A stretch of 8,477 nt of DNA from Nitrosomonadaceae bacterium. Lineage in GTDB: Bacteria > Pseudomonadota > Gammaproteobacteria > Burkholderiales > Usitatibacteraceae. Made by a program: the position numbers and the translations under genes. The notes beneath the pieces were generated by a model. That model was not told the DNA's origin. It saw nothing but the letters and a program-made list of their open reading frames with translations, and did not search any database. Below, in pieces: positions 1 through 6,173 of this stretch; the first letter of the stretch is position 1, and each line of letters starts with the position of its first letter. The stretch lies in NCBI GenBank assembly GCA_021300055.1, contig JAJTHU010000070.1, positions 1-8,477 on the forward strand. The letters run 5' to 3'.

Positions 1-522
1 CACGACGTATTGCGCATCGGGCGTCGTCAGTGGCGCGTGATCACCGCATTCGGCCACGCGCCTGAACACGCGTGCTTGTTTTCGGCGGACGGCGACGGCG
101 GGCCGGTGTTGATCTCCGGCGACCAAGTGCTGCCACGCATCACCACCAATGTCGGCGTGTGGGGCAATCAACCGGAGGCGGATCCGCTCGCGCAGTTTTT
201 GCGGAGCATGGATAAGTTTCGCCCACTACCCCAGGACACCTTGGTGCTGCCGTCGCATGGCCGCGTGTTTCGCGGGCTCCATCAACGATTAGACGAACTG
301 CAGGCACATCATGCGCAACGCCTTGCAGAGCTAGAGGCAGCGTTGGATACGCCCAAGACAGCGGCAGAGGTATTGCCGGTGCTATTTCGCCGTCCACTCG
401 ATCACCACCAGTTGGTGTTCGCGATCGCTGAGGCCATCGCGCACTTGCACTACCTTTGGTATGCGGGCCGCGCAACGCGGCAGCGAGACAACGACGGCCT
501 GTGGGTGTTTCAGCGCGCCTGA
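1..522 (+). CDS. MBL-fold metallohydrolase, C-terminal part (5' end outside window)
   Basis: The reading frame is open from base 1, so the start lies upstream; the first TTG (base 10) is internal and not a credible start. Metallo-beta-lactamase-fold ligand motifs typical of the glyoxalase II/LACTB2-like branch are visible: GHAPEH (bases 52-69, with the ligand His at 55-57), an ISGDQ motif with a bridging Asp (121-123), and PSHGR with a His (256-258). The N-terminal HxHxDH zinc motif would lie before the window. After the MBL core comes a helical tail (about bases 280-480, with an RLDELQAHH-like helix and the segment PVLFRRPLDHHQ), like the C-terminal winged-helix extension seen in this branch. 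The substrate cannot be told; thioester or phosphodiester hydrolysis are both possible. The stop TGA directly abuts the stop of the convergent regulator gene, leaving no intergenic DNA. Confidence 0.88.
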   Translation, partial: HDVLRIGRRQWRVITAFGHAPEHACLFSADGDGGPVLISGDQVLPRITTNVGVWGNQPEADPLAQFLRSMDKFRPLPQDTLVLPSHGRVFRGLHQRLDELQAHHAQRLAELEAALDTPKTAAEVLPVLFRRPLDHHQLVFAIAEAIAHLHYLWYAGRATRQRDNDGLWVFQRA

Positions 523-1254
523 CTACTCGGTCGGCTCAGGCTTGTCGGTGGCCGGCGCTTCCCCCGAGACAGCCACTTTCTCTAAGCGATAGCCGAAGTT
601 GTACACGGGGGTCAGCCGCACGCCGCGGTGATTGCCGAGATCGAGCTTTTTGCGCAGCCGACTAATGTGCGTATCCACCGTACGCGATTGCACGTCTGCA
701 CTACGTCCCCACACCGACTCGGTGATGTGACCGCGCGACATCAGTTGACCGAGGTTGCGGAACAAGAACACCGCAAGCTCGAACTCTTTGTCCGTCATCT
801 CGACCCATTCCGCGTCAACGAGGATCGTGCGATTGGAGAGGTCGATGCGGTACGGGCCAATTTCGATGTTGGTCAGCTCGGCCGCACGGCTGCGCGTACG
901 ACGCAACAGTGCCTCGACGCGCGCGAGCAACTCCATGCGGCGAATCGGCTTGACCATGTAGTCGTCTGCACCCGCAGAGAGCGCGGCGACGATGTCTTCT
1001 TCGGTATCGCGGCTGGTCGCGAACAGCACAGGGGTATCGACTTGCTGCTTTTCGCGAAGCCAAGAAAGCACTTCGGTACCGGAGAGATCCGGCACATGCC
1101 AATCGAGTAGGAACAGGTCGAAGCTTTCGCGAGCCGCCTCACGCACGATCGCCTTGCCTGACGTGAAGTGGTGAACGGTGTGGCCAGCCGCTTCGAGCCA
1201 ATGCTTCAGCGCGGTGCCTACTTCGACATCGTCCTCAAGCATCGCCAATCTCAT
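523..1254 (-). CDS. OmpR/PhoB-family response regulator (orphan)
   Basis: This is a 243-residue DNA-binding response regulator. The receiver domain (about residues 1-118) has the acidic pair D8-D9, the phosphoacceptor D51 in LLDWHVPD, the switch Thr T80 in LFATSRD, and K102 in MVKP, so it should be phosphorylatable. The C-terminal winged-helix domain (about 128-226) has a recognition helix around SRTVDTHISRLRKKL (190-204) and the wing motif NFGYRLE. A short Pro/Glu-rich tail follows. The ATG at 1254 is supported by a GAGGGG-like ribosome binding site six bases upstream. No histidine kinase gene lies in the window, so its partner is encoded elsewhere or it is unpaired. The upstream gap carries a strong promoter and tandem heptamers with an 11-bp period, the usual geometry for this family, which suggests autoregulation. 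The target genes are unknown. Confidence 0.95.
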   Translation of the reverse strand: MRLAMLEDDVEVGTALKHWLEAAGHTVHHFTSGKAIVREAARESFDLFLLDWHVPDLSGTEVLSWLREKQQVDTPVLFATSRDTEEDIVAALSAGADDYMVKPIRRMELLARVEALLRRTRSRAAELTNIEIGPYRIDLSNRTILVDAEWVEMTDKEFELAVFLFRNLGQLMSRGHITESVWGRSADVQSRTVDTHISRLRKKLDLGNHRGVRLTPVYNFGYRLEKVAVSGEAPATDKPEPTE

Positions 1255-1317
1255 CGCGTTCCCCTCGTTACCGCCGCGCCTCCGGAGTAGGCTGGGCGGG
1301 CTCTTTGTTTTTGACGA

Positions 1318-1346
1318 CTAAGTTGCAGCTAAGTTACCACTAAAGC
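1318..1346 (-). promoter_or_regulatory. Tandem 11-bp-period heptamers, candidate response-regulator operator
   Basis: Three heptamers start exactly 11 bp apart on the + strand: CTAAGTT (1318-1324), CTAAGTT (1329-1335) and CTAAAGC (1340-1346). The first two are identical and the third shares CTAA. Seven-base direct repeats with four-base spacers are the established site geometry for PhoB/OmpR-type regulators, although this sequence is not the PhoB box (CTGTCAT). The array lies just downstream of the predicted transcription start of the regulator gene, so occupancy should hinder transcription. Binding by the adjacent regulator is inferred. Confidence 0.5.
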
Positions 1347-1355
1347 TGCGTCGAG

Positions 1356-1383
1356 ATTATCCCACGCGAGAATCGGCAGTCAA
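1356..1383 (-). promoter_or_regulatory. Sigma70-like promoter of the response-regulator gene
   Basis: Read on the minus strand, TTGACT (1383-1378, 5 of 6 to the -35 consensus) and GATAAT (1361-1356, 5 of 6 to the -10 consensus) are separated by 16 bp. Transcription would start near 1349, giving a leader of roughly 95 nucleotides before the ATG at 1254. It is the best sigma70 match I found in the intergenic DNA of this window. Confidence 0.65.
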
Positions 1384-1395
1384 ACAAGGGTATAT

Positions 1396-1410
1396 CCCCC
1401 AAAAAGGGGG
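1396..1410 (-). terminator. GC hairpin after the MoxR-GNAT-VWA operon (possible terminator)
   Basis: A perfect inverted repeat, CCCCC-AAAAA-GGGGG, can form a five-base GC stem with a five-base loop. It lies about 52 bases past the stop codon of the VWA gene and just upstream of the -35 element of the regulator gene, where a terminator would be useful. There is no U-tract after the stem on the minus-strand transcript, so intrinsic termination is doubtful; a transcription pause or an mRNA end-protecting hairpin is as likely. Confidence 0.3.
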
Positions 1411-1462
1411 CAAATAAGTTGCCAGATGAGGGGTTGGGAGCGGTTCGCTCAAGTGCGCATGC

Positions 1463-2650
1463 CTACAAAAGCGACTTCATGGCCTGGTCGAGCCCTTCAA
1501 CCGTCATGGGGAACATGCGGTCTTCCATGAGTTCACGCGTAATGGCGATCGATTGCGTCCACGGCCAGTGTTGCTCTGGCGTGGGGTTGATCCACACGGC
1601 ATGCTTCCAAGTGTCGGTGAGGCGCTGTAGCCACGCCGCGCCCGCTTCCTCGTTCCAATGCTCGACGCTGCCGCCCGGCTGCAGGATTTCGTAGGGGCTC
1701 ATCGTGGCGTCGCCGATGATGACGACCTTGTAATCGCGCCCGTACTTGTTCAACAGCTCAAGCGTCGGCGTCTTCTCGCTGTGCCGCAGCCGGTTGTTGC
1801 GCCACACCGATTCGTAAATGAAGTTGTGGAAGTAGAAATACTCCAAGTGCTTGAACTCAGTCTTGGCCGCCGAGAACAACTCTTCAGCGCGGTGCACGTA
1901 CTCATCCATCGAGCCACCCACGTCGAAGAACATCAGCACCTTCACCTGATTGTGGCGCTCCGGCACCATCTTGATGTCCAGATAGCCCGCATTGTTGGCG
2001 GTGGAGCGAATGGTGTCGTCAAGGTCGAGTTCTTCCTCAGCGCCGCTGCGGGCAAATTTGCGTAGGCGACGCAGCGCGAGTTGGATATTGCGGATGCCAA
2101 GCTCCACCTGCCCATCGAGGTCGCGAAACTCGCGTTGGTCCCAGACCTTTACCGCAGAGCGATTGCGGCTTTTGTCTTGGCCGATGCGAATGCCCTCAGG
2201 GTTGAACCCGTACGCGCCAAAAGGCGAAGTTCCCGCCGTGCCAATCCACTTGCTGCCGCCTTGGTGGCGGCCCTTCTGCTCTTCAAGGCGCTGGCGCAGC
2301 GTCTCCATGAGTTTGTCCCAGCCGCCCAGGGCTTCGATCTGCGCCTTTTCTTCGTCGGTAAGGATTTTCTCGGCGAGCTTCTGCAGCCACTCTTCGGGAA
2401 TGTTGGCTTCGAACAAGCGCGTCAGCGCATCGTCCAAGCTATCAACGCCTTTGAAGTACGACGCGAACGCGCGATCGAACCGATCGTACTGCGCCTCGTC
2501 CTTGACGAGGCACGCACGCGATAAATAGTAAAAATCATCGACACTGCCATGCGCAAGGCCCGCTTGCATGGCTTCGCACAGGGTGAGGTATTCCTTCACC
2601 GAAACCGGCAACCCGTTCTGCTTCAGCGTCAGAAAAAAATCGATCAGCAT
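1463..2650 (-). CDS. CoxE-like VWA-domain protein, partner of MoxR ATPase
   Basis: I choose the ATG at 2650 (395 residues) because family members begin MLIDFF; the frame stays open further upstream, but that stretch would overlap the acetyltransferase gene. The N-terminal half (about 1-200) is a helical CoxE-like region, including the motif GLPVSVKEYL near the start and a charged, coiled-coil-prone segment around 95-130. The VWA domain follows from about 235. Its MIDAS motif is FFDVGGSMDE (D243, G245, S247), with Gly where the classic DxSxS motif has Ser; I believe this is normal for the CoxE-like branch. The second MIDAS loop is IIGDATMS (D314). Such proteins pair with MoxR AAA+ ATPases in metal-cofactor insertion or protein remodelling; the client here is unknown. 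It is the last gene of the operon, 11 bp after the acetyltransferase stop. Its ribosome binding site is poor, so translational coupling is likely. Confidence 0.92.
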   Translation of the reverse strand: MLIDFFLTLKQNGLPVSVKEYLTLCEAMQAGLAHGSVDDFYYLSRACLVKDEAQYDRFDRAFASYFKGVDSLDDALTRLFEANIPEEWLQKLAEKILTDEEKAQIEALGGWDKLMETLRQRLEEQKGRHQGGSKWIGTAGTSPFGAYGFNPEGIRIGQDKSRNRSAVKVWDQREFRDLDGQVELGIRNIQLALRRLRKFARSGAEEELDLDDTIRSTANNAGYLDIKMVPERHNQVKVLMFFDVGGSMDEYVHRAEELFSAAKTEFKHLEYFYFHNFIYESVWRNNRLRHSEKTPTLELLNKYGRDYKVVIIGDATMSPYEILQPGGSVEHWNEEAGAAWLQRLTDTWKHAVWINPTPEQHWPWTQSIAITRELMEDRMFPMTVEGLDQAMKSLL

Positions 2651-2661
2651 TTTGCTGTTAG

Positions 2662-3261
2662 TTAAGCCGACCCACGAGCCAAGCGTTCTTGCAGCCCCGC
2701 GCGCACAGCGGGCCATTCTGCTGCCACGATTGAGTACACGCACGTATCACGCAACGTGCCGTTGGGCATGATGCGATGGTTCCGCAGCACACCGTCGAGC
2801 TTGGCACCGAGGCGCTCGATCGCCGCTCGGCTCTGGCGGTTGTGCCAATGGGTGCGGAACTCCACCGCATTGCACTGCAGGCGCTCGAAGCAATCGCTGA
2901 GCATCAGCAGCTTGGCTTCGGTGTTGATGGCGGTGCGTTGTGCGGATACGGCGATCCACGTGTAGCCGATCTCAAGGCGACGATTGGCCGCATCGATGTC
3001 GTGATAGGTGGTTGCGCCCACGACTTTGTTGTCTGCCAGGCGGCGCATCACAAACGGCACCGTGACGCCCTTGGCGTATCGCGCGAGGCGCGCCTCGATG
3101 TCCGCACGCATCGTCTCTGGCGTGGCCACGGTCGTCACCCAACTGCGCCACAGTTCGCCGTCGCTCGCCGCGGCGACGAGGGCGTCGTGATGCTCAAGCG
3201 TGAGTGGCTCTAGGGCCACGTGTTGCCCGCGCAGCGAAATACGCTCTAGAAATGCTGACAT
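2662..3261 (-). CDS. GNAT-family N-acetyltransferase (RimJ/RimL-type)
   Basis: This is a 199-residue cytoplasmic acetyltransferase that would move an acetyl group from acetyl-CoA to an amine. The ATG at 3261 (MSAFLERISL) is preferred because an AGGG-like ribosome binding site precedes it and more upstream starts would overlap the MoxR gene. GNAT signatures are the strand EIGYTW (97-102); the pyrophosphate-binding loop QRTAINTEAK (108-117), of the RTGINTEAK kind typical of RimJ/RimL-like members; the helix NRQSRAAIERLGAK (141-154); and the final strands DGVLRNH (156-162) and RDTCVYSI (171-178). The substrate cannot be told: ribosomal protein N-termini, other proteins, or small amines are all possible. 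The gene sits 22 bp after the MoxR stop and 11 bp before the VWA start, splitting a pair that is usually adjacent, so it is almost certainly co-transcribed with them. Confidence 0.92.
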   Translation of the reverse strand: MSAFLERISLRGQHVALEPLTLEHHDALVAAASDGELWRSWVTTVATPETMRADIEARLARYAKGVTVPFVMRRLADNKVVGATTYHDIDAANRRLEIGYTWIAVSAQRTAINTEAKLLMLSDCFERLQCNAVEFRTHWHNRQSRAAIERLGAKLDGVLRNHRIMPNGTLRDTCVYSIVAAEWPAVRAGLQERLARGSA

Positions 3262-3283
3262 GCCCTGCTCTTTCGTTAATCGT

Positions 3284-4126
3284 CTAGCCGCGACGCTTGG
3301 ACAAAAACACCAAGCGTTCGAACAGATGCACATCTTGCTCGTTCTTGACGAGCGCACCGTAGAGCGGCGGGATGAGCTTGTTCTTGTCGTCAGACTTCAG
3401 CGCCTCAGGCGGGATGTCTTCGGCGACCAGTAGCTTGATCCAATCGAGCAACTCGGAGGTCGAGGGCTTCTTTTTCAGGCCGGGCATTTCGCGGATATCG
3501 AAAAACACTTCAAGCGCTTCTTTGAGCAACGCCTGCTTCAAGCCCGGAAAGTGCACATCGACAATCTGCTGCATCGTCTCTTTGTCGGGGAAACGGATGT
3601 AATGGAAGAAGCAGCGGCGCAAGAAGGCGTCAGGCAGTTCTTTCTCGTTGTTCGAGGTAATGAAGATGATCGGCCGATGCTTGGCGCGGATGGTTTCGCG
3701 CGTTTCGTAGCAATAGAACTCCATGCGATCGAGTTCGCGCAGCAGGTCGTTGGGGAACTCGATGTCCGCTTTGTCGATCTCATCAATCAACAACACCACT
3801 TGCTCATCCGCTGCAAAGGCTTGCCACAGCGTGCCCTTGTGGATGTAGTTGCGGATGTCTTTGACCTTTTCCTCACCCAACTGCGAATCGCGCAAGCGCG
3901 AAACGGCGTCGTATTCGTAAAGGCCCTGCTGCGCCTTGGTCGTCGATTTGATATGCCATTGCAATAGCGGTTTGCTGAGGGCAGCAGCCACTTCTTCGGC
4001 CAGCATGGTTTTGCCGGTGCCCGGTTCGCCCTTAATCAGCAGCGGACGCTGCAGCGTGATCGCGGCGTTCACTGCCAGCATCAAATCGTTGGTGGTGATG
4101 TATTTTTGGCTGCCCGTAAACTTCAT
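3284..4126 (-). CDS. MoxR-family AAA+ ATPase
   Basis: This is a 280-residue AAA+ ATPase of the MoxR group. The ATG at 4126 (MKFTGSQKYI) fits the family N-terminus; upstream in-frame codons would run into the divergent gene. Visible motifs are Walker A GEPGTGKT (33-40), Walker B VVLLIDEID (110-118, with D115 and E116), sensor 1 FITSNN (155-160), and an arginine-finger-like FLRRCFF (169-174). The C-terminal lid contains KKPSTSELLDW (219-229), with no evident sensor-2 Arg; I believe this is typical of the subfamily. MoxR ATPases form hexameric rings and act with VWA proteins as chaperones for enzyme maturation or stress responses. It is the first gene of the operon with the GNAT and VWA genes. 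A perfect TATAAT lies on its strand about 30 bases upstream. Confidence 0.95.
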   Translation of the reverse strand: MKFTGSQKYITTNDLMLAVNAAITLQRPLLIKGEPGTGKTMLAEEVAAALSKPLLQWHIKSTTKAQQGLYEYDAVSRLRDSQLGEEKVKDIRNYIHKGTLWQAFAADEQVVLLIDEIDKADIEFPNDLLRELDRMEFYCYETRETIRAKHRPIIFITSNNEKELPDAFLRRCFFHYIRFPDKETMQQIVDVHFPGLKQALLKEALEVFFDIREMPGLKKKPSTSELLDWIKLLVAEDIPPEALKSDDKNKLIPPLYGALVKNEQDVHLFERLVFLSKRRG

Positions 4127-4156
4127 TTGCGCTCGTTCGTTATCTGTAAGTCTTGA

Positions 4157-4162
4157 ATTATA
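4157..4162 (-). promoter_or_regulatory. -10 element of the MoxR operon promoter
   Basis: The minus strand reads TATAAT (4162-4157), a perfect -10 match, which would start transcription about 24 bases before the MoxR ATG. No good -35 is found at 16-18 bp; the nearest, ACGACA, is about 20 bp away, and there is no extended TG. The 46-bp gap between the two divergent starts is short, so the element touches the ribosome binding site of the DUF4139 gene on the other strand. Confidence 0.45.
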
Positions 4163-4166
4163 GGAG
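4162..4166 (+). promoter_or_regulatory. Ribosome binding site of the DUF4139 gene
   Basis: AGGAG lies six bases before the ATG at 4173, at optimal spacing. It fixes that ATG as the start and supports the signal peptide that follows. Its first base is shared with the opposite-strand TATAAT of the MoxR operon. Confidence 0.75.
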
Positions 4167-4172
4167 TGTCGT

Positions 4173-5702
4173 ATGTCGAAGCTGTCGTTCCACCCCAAGT
4201 TGTCATCTATCGCTGCGGCCATCGCCACTGCGATCTTGCCAATCACTTTCGCCAGCGTAGCTGCCGCACAAACCAGCATTACCATCTATTCGAGCGCCAG
4301 ACCGGGGACACTCTCTCCCAGCACCTTTCGAAGCGGCGGCGAATACGGCGCCGTGCCCGGCTATGCAGTGGTGCGTCAAACGCAATCCTTCGACCTCGCG
4401 CGTGGCCGCAGCGTGATTCGATTCAGCGATGTCCCGGCGCTCATCGATCCGACCACCGTTTCCTTCGAGTCCCTCACCGACACCACCGGCACGCGCGTGG
4501 TCGAGCAGAACTTTGAGTTCGACCTCACTAGTACGCGCAAGCTCCTCGAAAAGTACCTCGACCGCGAAGTCACTGTCGAGCAAGTGCGCGGCCAGAGTAC
4601 CGAGTCCGTGACGGGCACGTTGCTCTCGGCGCGCGATGGCATTGTGCTGCGCTTAGCTGATGGCAGCCTGCGCACGCTTGCCAATTACAGCGGCGTGCGC
4701 CTCGCAAGCTTACCCGGCGGGCTTATCAGCAAGCCGACCTTGGTCTGGGATATCGCCGCAGAACGTGCGGGCACACACAAAGCGCGCGTGGGTTACCAAA
4801 CCCAAGGCATTACGTGGTGGACGGACTACAACCTCACGCTTAACGAAGACGGCGGTAGCTGCAAGCTCGATGTCGGCGCGTGGGTCACGGTGGTGAACCA
4901 AACGGGCGCAGGCTTTACCGATGCCAAGCTCAAACTTGTCGCGGGTGACGTGCAACGCGCGCAGCCGCAACCTGCCGCCGATATGGCGATGGCGTCCGCG
5001 CCGCGCGTAATGGCTAAGGCAGAGGTCGCGGGGTTTGAGGAAAAGGCATTCTTCGAATATCACCTCTACACGCTGGGCCGCCCGACCACGATCGCCAATA
5101 ACAGCACCAAGCAGATTGAATTGTTCCCCGCCGCGCGCGGCGCACAGTGCGAAAAAACGCTGGTGTATGCAGGCCAGGCGGGAATGTTTGGTGGCTACTT
5201 CGGCGGCCCCATGACGGATCGCAATTTTGGCAATCAGTCGAACAAGAAGGTGGATGTGTTTCTGCGCTTCCGCAACCGCGACAACAACCAGCTGGGCATT
5301 CCGTTGCCCGCGGGTAAGGTGCGCGTCTCCAAACTCGATACGGCGGACCAATCGCTGGAGTTCATCGGTGAAGACATCATCGACCACACGCCAAAGAACG
5401 AAACCATCCAGATTCGTTTAGGCAGCGCGTTCGATGTAGTGGGCGAACGCACGCAAGTGGATTACCGCATGGACAGCAAAGCGCGCTGGATCGAAGAGGA
5501 CATCGAGATCAAGGTGCGCAACCAGAAAGATGTGCCGACCACCGTGATTGTCAAGGAAACGCCCTACCGTTGGAGCAACTGGACCATTAAGAGCAAGAGC
5601 GCCGATTTTGAGAAGATCGACGCGCGCACGGTCCACTTTCCAGTGAAAATCGCCAAAGGCGCGGAAGCCATCATCCGCTACACCGTTCGATACACTTGGT
5701 AA
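4173..5702 (+). CDS. Exported DUF4139-domain protein
   Basis: This is a 509-residue protein with a clear Sec signal peptide: a basic N-region, a hydrophobic stretch (about 11-30), and a likely cleavage after AAA at residue 32, before Q33. No lipobox Cys is present, so it should be periplasmic or outer-membrane-associated rather than a lipoprotein. The C-terminal half (about 190-509) matches the DUF4139 pattern as I know it, with TWWTDYNLTL (214-223), the VNQTGAGFTDAKLKLVAGDV segment (241-260), FLRFRNRDNN (363-372) and LGIPLPAGKVRV (374-385); it should be largely beta. An Ala/Met/Pro-rich linker (about 262-285) and a Gly/Phe-rich loop (335-353) interrupt it. The mature protein has only two Cys (C230, C326), which could form a disulfide. 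Function is unknown in the family. It diverges from the MoxR operon and is followed after 3 bp by bcp. Confidence 0.88.
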   Translation: MSKLSFHPKLSSIAAAIATAILPITFASVAAAQTSITIYSSARPGTLSPSTFRSGGEYGAVPGYAVVRQTQSFDLARGRSVIRFSDVPALIDPTTVSFESLTDTTGTRVVEQNFEFDLTSTRKLLEKYLDREVTVEQVRGQSTESVTGTLLSARDGIVLRLADGSLRTLANYSGVRLASLPGGLISKPTLVWDIAAERAGTHKARVGYQTQGITWWTDYNLTLNEDGGSCKLDVGAWVTVVNQTGAGFTDAKLKLVAGDVQRAQPQPAADMAMASAPRVMAKAEVAGFEEKAFFEYHLYTLGRPTTIANNSTKQIELFPAARGAQCEKTLVYAGQAGMFGGYFGGPMTDRNFGNQSNKKVDVFLRFRNRDNNQLGIPLPAGKVRVSKLDTADQSLEFIGEDIIDHTPKNETIQIRLGSAFDVVGERTQVDYRMDSKARWIEEDIEIKVRNQKDVPTTVIVKETPYRWSNWTIKSKSADFEKIDARTVHFPVKIAKGAEAIIRYTVRYTW

Positions 5703-5705
5703 ACA

Positions 5706-6173
5706 ATGTCCAAACTCAAAGCTGGTGACACTGCACCCGACTTCAACGCCACCACGACCGATGGCTCGAAAGTGAGCCTCAAGGATTTTCGGGGCAAGAA
5801 GTTGATTCTTTACTTCTATCCCAAAGACGACACACCCGGTTGCACCGCGCAGGCGTGCTCGCTGCGCGATGCCAACACTGAGATCAAGAAAAAAGGTGCG
5901 GTCGTGTTGGGCGTCTCGACGCAAGATGAGGTGTCGCACCAGCGCTTCGCGGCGAAGTACAACCTCAACTTCCCGTTGATTGCCGATACCGACCACGCAG
6001 TCGGCAAAGCGTACGGCACCATCGGTGGTGGCGGTCTGCTCTCTGCCGCCAAGTCACTCGCCGGCTTTGCGGACCGCATGACATTCATCATCGATGAAAA
6101 GGGCAAGATCGCCCACGTGATCGATTCGCCGGACACCAAGAATCACGCCGAGGAAGTGCTCGGGTTGCTGTAG
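5706..6173 (+). CDS. bcp: Bcp-type thioredoxin-dependent peroxiredoxin
   Basis: This is a 155-residue thiol peroxidase of the Bcp/PrxQ family, which reduces hydrogen peroxide and organic peroxides with thioredoxin as electron donor. The active-site stretch is PKDDTPGCTAQACSLRD: peroxidatic C46, with the likely resolving C51 five residues on (atypical 2-Cys type), and T43 and R124 completing the site. The length is normal. No signal peptide is seen, so it is cytoplasmic. The segment before RMTFIID (about 105-123) is a Gly-rich loop, IGGGGLLSAAKSLAG, in place of the WGEKKFMGK-like segment of E. coli Bcp; this variant probably occurs elsewhere in the family. The ATG lies 3 bp after the DUF4139 stop with only a weak ribosome binding site, so it is probably translationally coupled to that gene. 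Its 3' end is overlapped on the other strand by the small exported-protein gene. Confidence 0.95.
   Translation: MSKLKAGDTAPDFNATTTDGSKVSLKDFRGKKLILYFYPKDDTPGCTAQACSLRDANTEIKKKGAVVLGVSTQDEVSHQRFAAKYNLNFPLIADTDHAVGKAYGTIGGGGLLSAAKSLAGFADRMTFIIDEKGKIAHVIDSPDTKNHAEEVLGLL

Noticed and set aside
1318..1346. A classical PhoB box.
   Set aside because: The 11-bp geometry fits, but the heptamer CTAAGTT does not match CTGTCAT, so only a generic OmpR/PhoB-type operator is claimed.
1463..2650. Missing MIDAS Ser (DVGGS instead of DxSxS) in the VWA protein as a sign of lost metal binding.
   Set aside because: From memory, DVGGSM is the usual form in this CoxE-like branch, so it is not unusual here.
2651..2743. 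An upstream start for the VWA protein, adding 31 residues.
   Set aside because: It would overlap the acetyltransferase gene by more than 80 bp, and the extra Arg/Gly-rich residues do not resemble the family N-terminus MLIDFF.
4127..4285. An upstream start for the MoxR ATPase, adding 53 residues.
   Set aside because: It would overlap the start and signal-peptide region of the divergent DUF4139 gene. MKFTGSQKYI at 4126 is the family-like start.
4710..5387. Long open frame (225 codons) on the minus strand inside the DUF4139 gene.
   Set aside because: It is a shadow of the GC-rich DUF4139 coding sequence: no family motifs, Arg/His/Val-rich composition, and the plus-strand frame has a signal peptide, ribosome binding site and recognisable domain.
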